From Bosea sp. NBC_00550 (lineage in GTDB: Bacteria > Pseudomonadota > Alphaproteobacteria > Rhizobiales > Beijerinckiaceae), in assembly GCF_026020075.1 (NCBI RefSeq), contig NZ_CP102772.1, positions 186,001 through 250,000 of the forward strand: 64,000 bases of DNA, read 5' to 3'. Positions 16,701 through 26,152 of the stretch are shown here, piece after piece (position 1 is the stretch's first letter; every line of letters starts with the position of its first letter). The translations under genes and the position numbers were made by a program. Under the pieces are notes generated by a model. It was given only the letters and a program-made list of their open reading frames with translations. It had not been told where the DNA came from and did not search any database.

Positions 16701-17693
16701 ATGAGATATCAAGAATATAGATTCTCCGTCGCGCCGATGATGGACTGGACCGACCGCCATTGCCGGGTCATCCATCGCCTGATGTCGCGCCATGCGCTGC
16801 TCTACACCGAGATGGTGACGGCGCAGGCGGTGATCCGCGGCGATCGCCAGCGCCTGATCGGCTTCGACGCCGTGGAGCATCCGGTCGCGCTCCAACTCGG
16901 TGGCAACGATCCCAAGCTGCTGGCCGAGGCTGCCAGGATCGGCGCCGATTTCGGCTATGACGAGATCAATCTGAATTGCGGCTGCCCGTCCGACCGCGTC
17001 CAGGGTGGGGCGTTCGGCGCCTGCCTGATGCGCGAGCCCGCGCTGGTCGGCGATTGCGTTGCCGCGATGAAGGCGGCCGTTGCCATCCCCGTCACGGTCA
17101 AATGCCGCATCGGCGTCGACGACCAGGACCCGGAAGTCGCGCTCGATGCGCTCTCCGCCTCGGTGCGCGCGGCGGGCGTCGATGCGCTGATCGTCCATGC
17201 CCGCAAGGCCTGGTTGCAGGGCCTTTCGCCGAAGGAGAACCGCGAGATTCCGCCGCTCGACTACGAGCGAGCCTATCGCCTGAAGGCTGCCAATCCCGAC
17301 CTGCCGATCAGCCTCAACGGCGGCATCAAGGCGCCGGCCGAGTGGCTGCCGCATCTGGAGAAGCTCGACGGTGTCATGATCGGCCGCGAGGCCTATCAGA
17401 ATCCGGAAGTCCTCCTGCAGGTCGATTCGCTGCTCTTCGGCGCGGAGGCGCCGGTGCCGGATGCGTTCGCCATGCTCGAGGCTCTGGAACCGTATATCGC
17501 CGCCCATCTGGAGCGGGGCGGGCGGCTGCATGCCTTCACCCGCCATCTCGTCGGCCTGTTTCCGGGCCGGCCCGGCGCGCGCCCTTTCCGCCGGCACCTC
17601 GCCGAGCGCTGCGTCGGAGCCGACGCGACGCTGGACGACCTCCGTATGGCCGTGACGCATCTCTCCCGCCACGAAACCGCGAATGCGGCCTGA
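16701..17693 (+). CDS. dusA: tRNA-dihydrouridine synthase A
   Basis: An FMN- and NADPH-dependent enzyme that reduces uridine 20 of tRNA to dihydrouridine. The 330-residue product shows APMMDWTDRHCR near the start, LNCGCPSDRVQ with the catalytic Cys, GACLM and SLNGGI for phosphate and FMN contacts. The first eight codons (AGATATCAAGAATATAG and following) and the upstream leader are notably AT-rich compared with the gene body, fitting replacement of the native 5' end by an integrated element. The gene body is intact. Confidence 0.95.
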   Translation: MRYQEYRFSVAPMMDWTDRHCRVIHRLMSRHALLYTEMVTAQAVIRGDRQRLIGFDAVEHPVALQLGGNDPKLLAEAARIGADFGYDEINLNCGCPSDRVQGGAFGACLMREPALVGDCVAAMKAAVAIPVTVKCRIGVDDQDPEVALDALSASVRAAGVDALIVHARKAWLQGLSPKENREIPPLDYERAYRLKAANPDLPISLNGGIKAPAEWLPHLEKLDGVMIGREAYQNPEVLLQVDSLLFGAEAPVPDAFAMLEALEPYIAAHLERGGRLHAFTRHLVGLFPGRPGARPFRRHLAERCVGADATLDDLRMAVTHLSRHETANAA

Positions 17694-17722
17694 CAGAACC
17701 TTTCGGTCCGTGAGGCCTAACG

Positions 17723-17944
17723 TCAGCCGGCGTCGTCCCCATGCGCCGTCTCGTTGATGACCATCGACGGCATCTTGGAGAAATCGACCGCCCGAGGGCC
17801 GGTTGGTCCTATGGCGAGCTGAAGGGTTTTGATCACGTGAAGGAGGCGTCTCACCGTCTCCTGCGCCGCCGGAGAGTTCTCGTTCAGGTCGAGTGGCTTG
17901 AGGCAATACTCTATAATTTGCCTGGGGCGTTCATGTTGGGTCAT
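17723..17944 (-). CDS. Small conserved hypothetical, paralogue A
   Basis: A 73-residue protein beginning MTQHERPRQIIEYCLKPLD and ending in VINETAHGDDAG. I do not recognise a domain. It is clearly related to the 72-residue product at 20039-20257: by hand alignment about 46 of 72 positions are identical, with conserved IIE-CLKPL-LNE-SPAAQE-VRRL and the terminal VINETAHG. The two genes sit on either side of the isocitrate lyase gene on the same strand. Conservation between copies argues for a real expressed protein. It lacks a signal peptide and is predicted cytosolic. Confidence 0.7.
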   Translation of the reverse strand: MTQHERPRQIIEYCLKPLDLNENSPAAQETVRRLLHVIKTLQLAIGPTGPRAVDFSKMPSMVINETAHGDDAG

Positions 17945-18103
17945 TCGATCTCTCCTCGTTCTGGTGCGCCAGCGCGACAGGGAGTGGAAAGGAGCTCTCC
18001 CTCTCTATCGGGCGATGTTGGACCCGATGGTTGGAAGGCAGCTCAGCCACCGTCGGCGCTGCGTTTGCGCCGCGGGTTCGCGCCGCATTTTCCGGTTTGC
18101 TGA

Positions 18104-18132
18104 ACGGGCCGGCGCCAAGGGTGCCGGCCCGT
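18104..18132 (-). terminator. Terminator-like hairpin after aceA
   Basis: ACGGGCCGGC (18104-18113) and GCCGGCCCGT (18123-18132) form a perfect 10-bp stem with a 9-base loop, 8 bases beyond the aceA stop. There is no long U-tract. Confidence 0.6.
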
Positions 18133-18140
18133 CATCAGCC

Positions 18141-19823
18141 TTAGGCCGCTGCGAACTGGTTCATGGTGTTGGCATGACCGCCCGCTTTCAGGGCGCGGTC
18201 GCCTCCGACCATTTCCTTGAAGGTGTCGCCCAGATCCGAGCCGACCTCGTGCTGGTGTTTGACAGCCGAGACGCCACGCCGGATTTCTTCTCGCTGCACG
18301 GTGTTCACATAGGCCTTCATGCGGTCCGATCCGAAGTAACCCGTCGCCAGCTCGTCGACGCTCTTCGCCGTGAGATGGAAGGTCGGCAGCGTGATCAGGT
18401 TGTGGAACACGCCGGCCTTCGCCGCGATGTCGACCTGGAACCGGGCAAGGCGCGCATCCGCTTCACGCCCCAGCTCGCTGTCATCCAGAGCCGCTGCCAT
18501 AAGTGCGTTGCCATCTGGATAGGCGTCGGCGCCGATGCGCCCTTCGGCAAGCCATTCCGCGCGAATCTGCTTGCGGATGCTCAGCGTCCAGTTGAACGAA
18601 GGCGAGTTGTTGTAGGCGAGCTTGGCTGACGGGGCCGCCTTGCGGATTTCGGCTACGATCGAAGCGATTTCGTTCACGTTCGGCGTGTCCGTTTCGATCC
18701 AGAGCAGATCTGCGCCGCCTTCGTTGATCGAGGCGATGCAATCTTCAATGACGCGGGCCCGCCCCGTCTCTTCGCGGAACTTGAAAAGACCGTTGGCGAG
18801 CCGGCTCGGCCGCACGAGCTTGCCGTCCAGCCAGATCGCGACTTCGCCTTCGCCGAGGGGAGAGGCGTTCGTCACCGGCTCCGTCTTGAGCCACTTCGTG
18901 TATTCGGCGGCCAGATCGCCCGGCTTCTGGCTGACCGGGATCTTCTGGGTGAGGCCTGCGCCAAGGCTATCCGTCCGGGCGACCACAAGGCCGTCGGAGA
19001 CGCCGAGCTCTTCGAAGGCAAGCCGGCACGCGCGCAGCTTCTCGATGAAATCCTCACGCGGAACGGTGACCTTGCCATCCTGGTGACCGCATTGTTTCGC
19101 GTCGGAGACCTGGTTCTCGATCTGCAGGCAGCACGCGCCAGCCCGGATGAGTTCCTTCGCGAGCAGATAGGTCGCATGCTCATTGCCGAAGCCGGCATCG
19201 ATATCGGCGATGATCGGCACGACATGGGTTTCGAAACCGTCGATCGCGGCGATCGCCGCCGCCTCCGCCTTGGTGTCGCCAGCGGTGCGGGCATCCTTGA
19301 GAGCCTTGAAGAGGTCGTTGAGCGCGACCTCGTCCGCCTGCCGCAGGGAGACGTAGATTTCCTCGACGAGATCGACCACAGCCGTCTTCTCGTGCATCGA
19401 CTGATCAGGGAGATGCCCGAACCGGTTGCGCAGCCCAGCGACCATCCAGCCCGACAGATAGACGTAGGCGCCCTTTGACGAGCCGCCGCGCTGGCGCTTC
19501 ACGGACTTGATCATCTGCTGCGCGTGAAATCCGGACCAGCAGCCGAGAGACTGCGTGAACTTGGAGGAGTCGGCGTCGTACTCCGCCATATCGCGGCGCA
19601 TGACGGTCGCCATCGCCCGTGCGATATCCAGATGCGTGTCGAAGGTGTTCTGCAGACGCAGCTGAGCGATGTCGTCGATAGCCACGCCCCCGGGCGCAAA
19701 GCCTGACGGGAAACGCTCCAACAGGTCAGTTCTCAGTTCCGCATAGGTGGTCTTCCTGTCGTTGGACAGAATAGAGCCCTTGATCGCTCTTCCATTCGTA
19801 GGCTGTTTAACGATCGAGTTCAT
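18141..19823 (-). CDS. aceA: Isocitrate lyase (P. aeruginosa-type)
   Basis: The first enzyme of the glyoxylate shunt: it cleaves isocitrate to glyoxylate and succinate during growth on acetate or fatty acids. At 560 residues it is longer than the E. coli enzyme (434) and matches the roughly 530-residue type of Pseudomonas. The catalytic loop is AKQCGHQDGK (Cys about 245), with KQCGH in place of the commoner KKCGH. Substrate and Mg2+ segments IIADIDAGFGN and YNNSPSFNW are present. A RamB/ScfR-like regulator is divergent at 20484, and paralogous small genes flank it. Malate synthase is not in the window. Confidence 0.95.
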   Translation of the reverse strand: MNSIVKQPTNGRAIKGSILSNDRKTTYAELRTDLLERFPSGFAPGGVAIDDIAQLRLQNTFDTHLDIARAMATVMRRDMAEYDADSSKFTQSLGCWSGFHAQQMIKSVKRQRGGSSKGAYVYLSGWMVAGLRNRFGHLPDQSMHEKTAVVDLVEEIYVSLRQADEVALNDLFKALKDARTAGDTKAEAAAIAAIDGFETHVVPIIADIDAGFGNEHATYLLAKELIRAGACCLQIENQVSDAKQCGHQDGKVTVPREDFIEKLRACRLAFEELGVSDGLVVARTDSLGAGLTQKIPVSQKPGDLAAEYTKWLKTEPVTNASPLGEGEVAIWLDGKLVRPSRLANGLFKFREETGRARVIEDCIASINEGGADLLWIETDTPNVNEIASIVAEIRKAAPSAKLAYNNSPSFNWTLSIRKQIRAEWLAEGRIGADAYPDGNALMAAALDDSELGREADARLARFQVDIAAKAGVFHNLITLPTFHLTAKSVDELATGYFGSDRMKAYVNTVQREEIRRGVSAVKHQHEVGSDLGDTFKEMVGGDRALKAGGHANTMNQFAAA

Positions 19824-20038
19824 GGCAGTCTCTTCCTTGTCCGTAGAACGTTTCGATTAAGCTGAGTTGTCAGAGGTATCTCGGTCGCTTTCCGCTGATT
19901 TGTGCGGCTCATTCCCGAGTATCCGAATGCGATCGATGCGGGCCGAACCACAATCTTCGGAACGTGATCAATGGGCTGCGAACCCCACCCGGCGCCGGCC
20001 GGTCATGACAGTCGCCTGAGAGCCGTGATCCTTGACGC

Positions 20039-20257
20039 TCAGGCCTCATACCCATGGGCGGTCTCGTTGATCACGATCGCCCGCATCTTGAAAAAATCGG
20101 CGTGTGGAATGCCGATCAACCCGGCGTCCAGCTGAAGCGACTTGATGGCATCGACCAGGCGCCGCACCGCCTCTTGTGCCGCCGGCGACTGCTCATTCAA
20201 GCCAAGTGGCTTGAGGCAATGCTCGATGATCTCCCGCGGCTTCTGATGTCTGGTCAT
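20039..20257 (-). CDS. Small conserved hypothetical, paralogue B
   Basis: A 72-residue protein starting MTRHQKPREIIEHCLKPLG, paralogous to the gene at 17723. I use ATG 20257; an in-frame start at 20338 adds 27 residues with no counterpart in the paralogue. Between it and the regulator at 20484 lies an AT-rich promoter region (20390-20480). It is upstream of aceA on the same strand, about 215 bases before the aceA start, so the two might share a transcript. Function unknown. Confidence 0.7.
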   Translation of the reverse strand: MTRHQKPREIIEHCLKPLGLNEQSPAAQEAVRRLVDAIKSLQLDAGLIGIPHADFFKMRAIVINETAHGYEA

Positions 20258-20483
20258 CGGATGTCTCCTGCAACGCTTGGCTCGGGTATCTGGGTGGGGA
20301 AGGAGGGCTTCCGCAGCGCGATGCGATGGCGTTGCCATCTGGCGCTCGATTTACTCATTCCCACTCTCAGGCCATGTTGACAGCGCGGCGATGCGAAGCA
20401 AGAATTACTTGTAAATCAACGTGTTAATATGAAAATCGATGTCAAGTTTTTTGCTATATGAGTCAATGGTGTAAAGGTTCGAA

Positions 20484-21881
20484 GTGCAGCAAGTGAACGT
20501 CCAGATCGGCGGTCGGATCAAGCGGCTCCGGCGACAGCGAAAGGTGAGCCAGGCGGCCTTGGCGGAGGCGCTTGGGATCTCGCCGAGCTATCTCAATCTG
20601 ATCGAGCACAATCGGCGTCGTGTAACGGTCCCGCTCCTTTTCAAGGCTGCGAGCTATTTCGGCGTGCAGCCGGGAGATCTCGCCGAAAGCGAGGAGCCCA
20701 GGCTTGCCGGCGACCTGATGGAGCTGTTCGGCGACGATCTTTTCGTCGATTGCGACCTGACGAACCAGGACATCAGCGACCTCGCGACCTCAAACCCCGC
20801 GGTCGGCCGGGCGATCATGCGCCTCTACGATCGATATCGGGCATTCGGTGCCGGCGGCAGCCCCGCAAAGGCCCAGATCGAGGCAGGCGATTCCGTGACG
20901 ACCGATGCGGTCTCGGATTTCCTGCAGGCAAATGCCAACCATTTTCCCATCCTCGAGGTCGCCGCCGAGCGCATTCGCAGGGACATCGACAGTGCGTCGG
21001 ATTCGTTCGAACACGGGCTGCGGACTTACTTGCACAACGTATTCGGATTGCAGTGGCGCTCGGCGGCTCTCCCGCTCGGGATGGCCCGGAAGGTCGACAA
21101 CGCACACGGAGAGATATTGACGGCTGATCTGCTGCCCGCCGAGACGGCAGCCTTCACCGTGGCCCAACATCTCGGAAGGCTCGGCGCGGGCAGCGCGATC
21201 GAGCAATTGATAGCAGAGGCCTCTCTTCCGGAGGAAGCGGAGGCGGTGGCGCGAAACGCGCTGACGGCTTACTTCGCCGCCGCGCTGATCATGCCTTACG
21301 AGTCCTTCCTGCTCGCCTGCAAAGAGACGCGTTACGACATCGAGCGTATCGGCCGCCGCTTTCGCGCGAGCTTCGAACAAGTCTGTCATCGAATGACCAC
21401 GCTGCAGCGGGCCGGGCGCACAGGCGTGCCGCTTCACCTCGTCCGCACGGATATCGCCGGCAACATTTCCAAGCGCTTCTCCCTGTCGGGCATTCACATC
21501 CCGCGCCACTCCGGGGCCTGTCCGCGATGGAATGTGTATGGCGCCTTCCTTCACCCTGATCGGATAAACGTCCAGATCAGCCAGATGCCCGACGGGCAGC
21601 GTTTTTTCTGCATCGCAAAGGCGGTGACCAAGGGCGGCTACCGGCATAACGAGCCGAAAAGGCATCTCTCGATCGGCCTGGGCTGCCACGTCGCCTACGC
21701 GAACGAGCTCGTATACTCGGACGGCGTCGACGTCTCCAACATGGACCTGGCTGTTTCCATCGGTGTCGGTTGCCGCATCTGCCCTCGCATCGGCTGCGCA
21801 CAGCGCGCACATCCAGCCGCTGGCCATCGGATGACATTCGACGAGAGCGAACGGTCGGAGAACTTCTTCGCCAGCAGCTAG
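20484..21881 (+). CDS. RamB/ScfR-like XRE-family regulator with DUF2083 domain
   Basis: A 465-residue regulator: Xre-type HTH at about residues 8-62 (LRRQRKVSQAALAEALGIS, YLNLIEHNRRRV), an IrrE-like middle domain, and a C-terminal DUF2083 domain with a Cys cluster (CRICPRIGCAQR). Family members such as RamB of Corynebacterium and the short-chain fatty acyl regulators control acetate and propionate genes including isocitrate lyase. Divergence from aceA supports that role here. The GTG start at 20484 is followed by MQQVNVQIGGRI; an AT-rich leader precedes it. Confidence 0.88.
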   Translation: MQQVNVQIGGRIKRLRRQRKVSQAALAEALGISPSYLNLIEHNRRRVTVPLLFKAASYFGVQPGDLAESEEPRLAGDLMELFGDDLFVDCDLTNQDISDLATSNPAVGRAIMRLYDRYRAFGAGGSPAKAQIEAGDSVTTDAVSDFLQANANHFPILEVAAERIRRDIDSASDSFEHGLRTYLHNVFGLQWRSAALPLGMARKVDNAHGEILTADLLPAETAAFTVAQHLGRLGAGSAIEQLIAEASLPEEAEAVARNALTAYFAAALIMPYESFLLACKETRYDIERIGRRFRASFEQVCHRMTTLQRAGRTGVPLHLVRTDIAGNISKRFSLSGIHIPRHSGACPRWNVYGAFLHPDRINVQISQMPDGQRFFCIAKAVTKGGYRHNEPKRHLSIGLGCHVAYANELVYSDGVDVSNMDLAVSIGVGCRICPRIGCAQRAHPAAGHRMTFDESERSENFFASS

Positions 21882-22039
21882 GTGTGCTTGCGGATCGGTC
21901 GGCGGGAGGTTCGGCGCTTCCGGGAGGATCAGCTTGCGAAGTTGGCCCATTCCGGATGGTCGGGGCGTCCGGTTTCGGGTCGTCCCCTGCCGTTACCGCG
22001 ATCGGGGCGTGGTCGATGCTTCGTTCCAGAGCAACGGCA

Positions 22040-23456
22040 TCACCCCTGAACGGCTTGCCCATTCCCGATGGCTGGATCGACGGGGCAGGCGCCGCTCCGA
22101 GACGGGCTATCGAGACTTGGCAAGAATACCGTAACGCAAAGACCTCCTTCGGCCCGGTTTTCCAATGCGATGGACCCTTCATGAGATCGAGCGACGGCCT
22201 GGGCGATGGTGAGGCCAAGCCCCGAGCCGCCGGTCTCGCGGCCACGTGATTCCTCCAGCCGCACGAAGGGATGGAAGACGCGCTCCATATCGGCCGGCGG
22301 GATCCCTGGCCCTCTGTCCTCGACCAGAACGATGAAACGGCCATCGGCTTCGATGATGCTGATCTTGGCCGAAACGCCATATTTGACCGCATTGCCGATG
22401 ACGTTCGAGAAGGCGCGCTTCAGCGGCGAGGATCGGGGCGGCGTTCAAGCCCGTCAGCGTGACGCTGTGTCCCTGGTCGAGATGCTCGTCGACGATGGTT
22501 TCGATGACCGAGGCGAGATCGATCGGTCGGGCCGCCTCGCTGGAGACGCCGCCGCGCAAATATTCCAGTGTCGAGTCGATCATCGCCTCCATCTCGCCGA
22601 GGTCGGCATCGATGAGGCGGCGCGTCGCATCGTCGTCGAGCAGTTCGGAGCGCAGCCTCAGGCGGGTGATCGGGGTGCGCAGATCGTGCGACACCGCGGC
22701 CATCGCCTGCATGCGCTCGGCGACGAGGCGCTGAATGCGTTCGCGCATGGTGTTGAAGGCGCGTGCGGCACGGCGCACCTCGGCAGGCCCGTCTTCCGGC
22801 AGCGACTGCGGCGCCTGATCGAGGCTGAAACGCTCCGCCGCAAGGGCGAGGTCGCGCAGCGGCCGCGTCGCCCAGCGCAGCAGGAGCAGCGCCACGACGA
22901 CGATCGCGACGGCGAAGCAGATCATGATCGCCGTCACGCTCCAGTCGGGATGCTGCGAAGCACCGAGCGCGGAAGAGGAGAAGTTGACCCAGCTTCCATC
23001 CTCGAGCCGGACAGAAACCAGCATCATGTGCCGATCGGCATCGGCGGCGCCGGCGGCGGGCCCTCCGTCATCCGCCAGTCCGACCCGGAAGGAGGCTGCC
23101 ACAAGATCGGGCGCGAGCTGCCTCAACCGTGCCTCCATCGTGCGCGTGCGCTCCGTAGCCGTTGCCCTGCCGAGGACGAGGCTGACTTTGCTCCAATGCA
23201 CCTCGAGGCTCGCGCTGGACAGGTCATGCGCGACACGGTCGCGCTCCGCACCGTCGGGCAGACTCGCGATCGCACGCTTGATCGAGACGATGCGCTCGGC
23301 GAGCCCGCTGTCGCGCCCGGCCGAGGCGAGGCTTTCCACTCCGACGCGGAAGGCCCAGTAGCCGAGCAGATGAAAGGCGAGCAGTGCCGCGAACAGGATC
23401 AGGATCGCGCGGCTCGCCACCGTGTCGGGCCAGAACCGCTTGAGCAGTGTGGTCAA
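22040..23456 (-). pseudogene. Sensor histidine kinase of copper cluster, frameshifted
   Basis: From ATG 23456 the minus strand encodes two membrane segments (about residues 14-36 and 172-194), a HAMP-like linker and the H-box VSHDLRTPITRLRL (His about 257). Near 22430 the frame breaks: the following sequence in the original frame is low-complexity nonsense, while another frame carries RAFSNVIGNAVKYG (N box), VEDRGPGIPPADMERVF (G1) and GSGLGLTIAQAVA (G2), ending at 22040. A small deletion or a sequencing error would explain it. Overlap of 4 bases with the response regulator shows it was translationally coupled. Confidence 0.85.
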
Positions 23457-24247
23457 GCGGGCGCCCCTCCGCGATGCCCGACCGTGGAAGCGAACATATA
23501 GCCCGCGCCGCGAACGGTCTTGATCAATTGGTTGCCATTGGCGTCGGCCTCGAGCTTGCGGCGCAGGCGGCTGATCTGGACGTCGATGGTCCGGTCGAAG
23601 GGATCATGGCTCGTCCGCGCCTTGGCGAATTGCATCAGCGCCTCGCGCGATAGCACGCGGTTGGCATGCTCGACGAAAGCGGCGAGCAGATCGAATTCCC
23701 CGGTCGAGAGATCGACGAGCGTTCCCGCCGGCGATTGCAGCTCGCGGCGGCGCAGATCCATCGTCCAGCCGTCGAAGGTCACGACACCGCTCGGCTGCGT
23801 CAGAACGGAGCCCTGCGCCGCCCGCGCACGGCGCAGCAGCGCCCGGATGCGAGCCAGCAATTCGCGCGGGCTGAACGGCTTGGTGACGTAGTCGTCCGCG
23901 CCGCCTTCGAGACCGGTGACGCGGTCGCTCTCTTCGTTTCGGGCCGTTAGCATCACGATCGGAATCTGCGAGACCGCACGCACGTCGCGGCACAGTTCGA
24001 CACCGGAGCGTACGGGCAGCATCAGATCGAGGACGATCAGGTCGATGGCGCTGTGCGCCAACGCCTCCATCATCGCGCGGCCGTCCGGCGCGCCGGTGAC
24101 CTGATAGCCATAGCGCTGCAGGAAGCGCGCGACGAGCAGCCTGATCTGCGGGTCGTCGTCCACCACCAGGATATGGCCGTGATCGTCGGCGATCGGCGCG
24201 ACAACTGCCTGGTCGATCGCGTGCTGGGCGTTGCCCGAACTATCCAT
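23453..24247 (-). CDS. OmpR-family response regulator
   Basis: A 264-residue response regulator: receiver domain with the phospho-acceptor in VLDLMLP (Asp about 74) and acidic DDDP pocket, then an OmpR-type winged helix (TFDGWTMDLRRREL, RTIDVQISRLRRKLE, TVRGAGYMF). It shares a 4-base overlap with its kinase and diverges from the copper genes at 24397 across 149 bases, which contain a CGGACGTCCG palindrome at 24339-24348. It most likely activates the copper operon, as CusR/CopR regulators do. Confidence 0.9.
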   Translation of the reverse strand: MDSSGNAQHAIDQAVVAPIADDHGHILVVDDDPQIRLLVARFLQRYGYQVTGAPDGRAMMEALAHSAIDLIVLDLMLPVRSGVELCRDVRAVSQIPIVMLTARNEESDRVTGLEGGADDYVTKPFSPRELLARIRALLRRARAAQGSVLTQPSGVVTFDGWTMDLRRRELQSPAGTLVDLSTGEFDLLAAFVEHANRVLSREALMQFAKARTSHDPFDRTIDVQISRLRRKLEADANGNQLIKTVRGAGYMFASTVGHRGGAPA

Positions 24248-24396
24248 GCCTTCCGAGCAGGGGCTCTCCTCATCGATTTGAGCTCACCATAACGCGCCCA
24301 TGGCCCGGTTGCCGGCACAGATCTGCAACAATTTGTAACGGACGTCCGCGGAACCGCGTTGCTACTCCTGCTCCATCGAAACAGGGGAGCCGAGTC

Positions 24397-24615
24397 GTGA
24401 CGTTGGTGAAGGTGCCGTTCCTCGCGGCGATCGGATTGGCGCTCGGCGCGTGCACGATGTCAGAAGTTCCAGATCACCTGGCCAGGCCGGCCGATCCAAG
24501 CGTCCGTGTTCCTGCCATCGCGTATCGCAGCGTGACTGCCAGTGCCGCAACGCTGCGCCCGGCCGATCCCAAGGACTGGCGCGAGCTCAACCGTCAGGTC
24601 GGGCCGAAGTCATGA
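24397..24615 (+). CDS. Small lipoprotein of copper cluster
   Basis: A 72-residue protein with a GTG start and a lipoprotein signal ending LALGAC (Cys about 19). It is the first gene of the copper operon, overlapping the TolC-like gene start by four bases (ATGA at 24612). The mature part, about 53 residues with TLRPADPKDWRELNRQVGP, resembles small outer-membrane lipoproteins found upstream of TolC-like copper genes. Function not known. Confidence 0.7.
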   Translation: MTLVKVPFLAAIGLALGACTMSEVPDHLARPADPSVRVPAIAYRSVTASAATLRPADPKDWRELNRQVGPKS

Positions 24616-26138
24616 CACTGCCGAACCACTTATTCGCTTCGCCATTGCACGCCGTCCCCGAAAGGCCGGGCTTGGCTGCTTGCGCCGCCCACAATGCCCG
24701 CCGCCTGCTGCGCTGGAGCCTGCTTGCCGGCGTTGCCGCGATACTCGGCGGCTGCGCGGGCTTTTCGGCCGATGGCGGGATGGGGCCGATCCAGACCGCG
24801 ACATACGCCGATATCGGCAAGGATGTGGTCAAGATCGGCGACGACCAGATGGCGCTCACGGCGAAGGCGCGTGTCGAGCAGATCCTGCGCCGCCCGCTGA
24901 CGGCGGACATTGCCGTGCAGGTCGCGCTGCTCAACAATCGCGGCCTGCAGGCTGCGTTCAACGAGCTCGGCATCGCCGAAGCCCAGATGGTCGCAGCCAG
25001 CTTGCCGCCCAATCCGCGACTGGGCATCTCCAAGCAATCGGGCCGTTTCGAGATCGAGATCGAACGGCAGATCGCGGCCAGCCTGCTGGCGCTCGCGACC
25101 CTGCCGGCCCGGGCTGAAATCGCGCGCGACCGGTTCCAGGCGGCGCAGCTCCGGACGGCCGAAGCGGTTCTCAGGCTCGCTGCCGATACGCGCCGCCAGT
25201 ATTATCGTGCGGTCGCGGCCAATGCCCAGGTCGGCTTCTACCAGGAGGCCAAGGCATCGACCGACGCGGCGTCCGAGCTGTTCAAGCGGCTCGGCGAATC
25301 CGGCGGCGTCAACAAGATCGACCAGGCACGCGAATTCGCCTTCGAGGCGGAGCTCACCGTGCAACTCGTCCAGGCGCGCCAGCAGCAGCGCCAGGAGCGA
25401 GAGCGGCTCGTCCGCCAGCTCGGCCTCTGGGGTGACGATCTGAAGTTCAGATTGCCTGACACGCTGCCGCCGCTGCCGCGGCTGCAATCGGTCAAGGCGG
25501 TCGAGGCCGAGGCCCTGCGCAAACGTGTCGACCTGCGGGTCGCGCGCGCCGAGCTAGACACGCTGGCAAAATCGCTGGGGCTCACTCAGGCAACACGCTT
25601 CGTCAACGATGTCGATCTGCTGGGGCGCCGCACCTACGACCGTGGCCGGAGCATCTCCGAGGACGGTCATGTCGAGCGCGAGACGAGCCGCAGCCGGACG
25701 CTGGAACTCGAGATCGACATCCCGATCTACGATTTCGGCCAGTCGAAGGTCGCTCTGGCGGAGCAGACCTACATGCAGGCCGCCAACAAGCTGGCGGAGA
25801 AGGCGGTCAATATCCGCTCGGAAGCGCGCGAGGCCTACACCTCATACCGCGCCAAATACGACATCACGCGTCGGTATCAGGACAACGTCCTGCCGTTGCG
25901 CAAGATCATCCAGGACCAGTCGCTGCTGCATTACAGCGGAATGTTGAGCGACGTGACGGATCTCATCACCGATGCCCGCAACCGAATCCTCTCGAATGTC
26001 GCCGCGATCAATGCCCGCCGCGACTTCTGGATCGCCCATACCGACTTCAAGCACGCCCTGATCGGCGGGGGTAGCGGAGGCGGTGGCTCGGCCACTGTCG
26101 CGGCGGCTGGCGGCGGCGACGCCGGCGGCGGGCACTGA
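24612..26138 (+). CDS. TolC-family outer membrane lipoprotein (CopB/CusC-like)
   Basis: A 508-residue outer-membrane efflux-type protein. The N-terminus has a lipobox AILGGC (Cys about 48), and the body has two repeats of the coiled-coil OEP domain (VQVALLNNRGLQAAFNELG, then RVDLRVARAELDTLAKSLGL). The Gly-rich tail after about residue 480 is unusual. No RND or MFP pump gene follows, so it may act alone with the multicopper oxidase, as in other cop clusters where a TolC-like protein accompanies CopA. Start ATG 24612. Confidence 0.88.
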   Translation: MTLPNHLFASPLHAVPERPGLAACAAHNARRLLRWSLLAGVAAILGGCAGFSADGGMGPIQTATYADIGKDVVKIGDDQMALTAKARVEQILRRPLTADIAVQVALLNNRGLQAAFNELGIAEAQMVAASLPPNPRLGISKQSGRFEIEIERQIAASLLALATLPARAEIARDRFQAAQLRTAEAVLRLAADTRRQYYRAVAANAQVGFYQEAKASTDAASELFKRLGESGGVNKIDQAREFAFEAELTVQLVQARQQQRQERERLVRQLGLWGDDLKFRLPDTLPPLPRLQSVKAVEAEALRKRVDLRVARAELDTLAKSLGLTQATRFVNDVDLLGRRTYDRGRSISEDGHVERETSRSRTLELEIDIPIYDFGQSKVALAEQTYMQAANKLAEKAVNIRSEAREAYTSYRAKYDITRRYQDNVLPLRKIIQDQSLLHYSGMLSDVTDLITDARNRILSNVAAINARRDFWIAHTDFKHALIGGGSGGGGSATVAAAGGGDAGGGH

Positions 26139-26152
26139 AGGAGCTTCCCGAC

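Noticed and set aside
16650..16760. Possible complete island with attL and attR at dusA
   Set aside because: I found no second copy of the dusA 5' sequence in the window, so island limits cannot be given.
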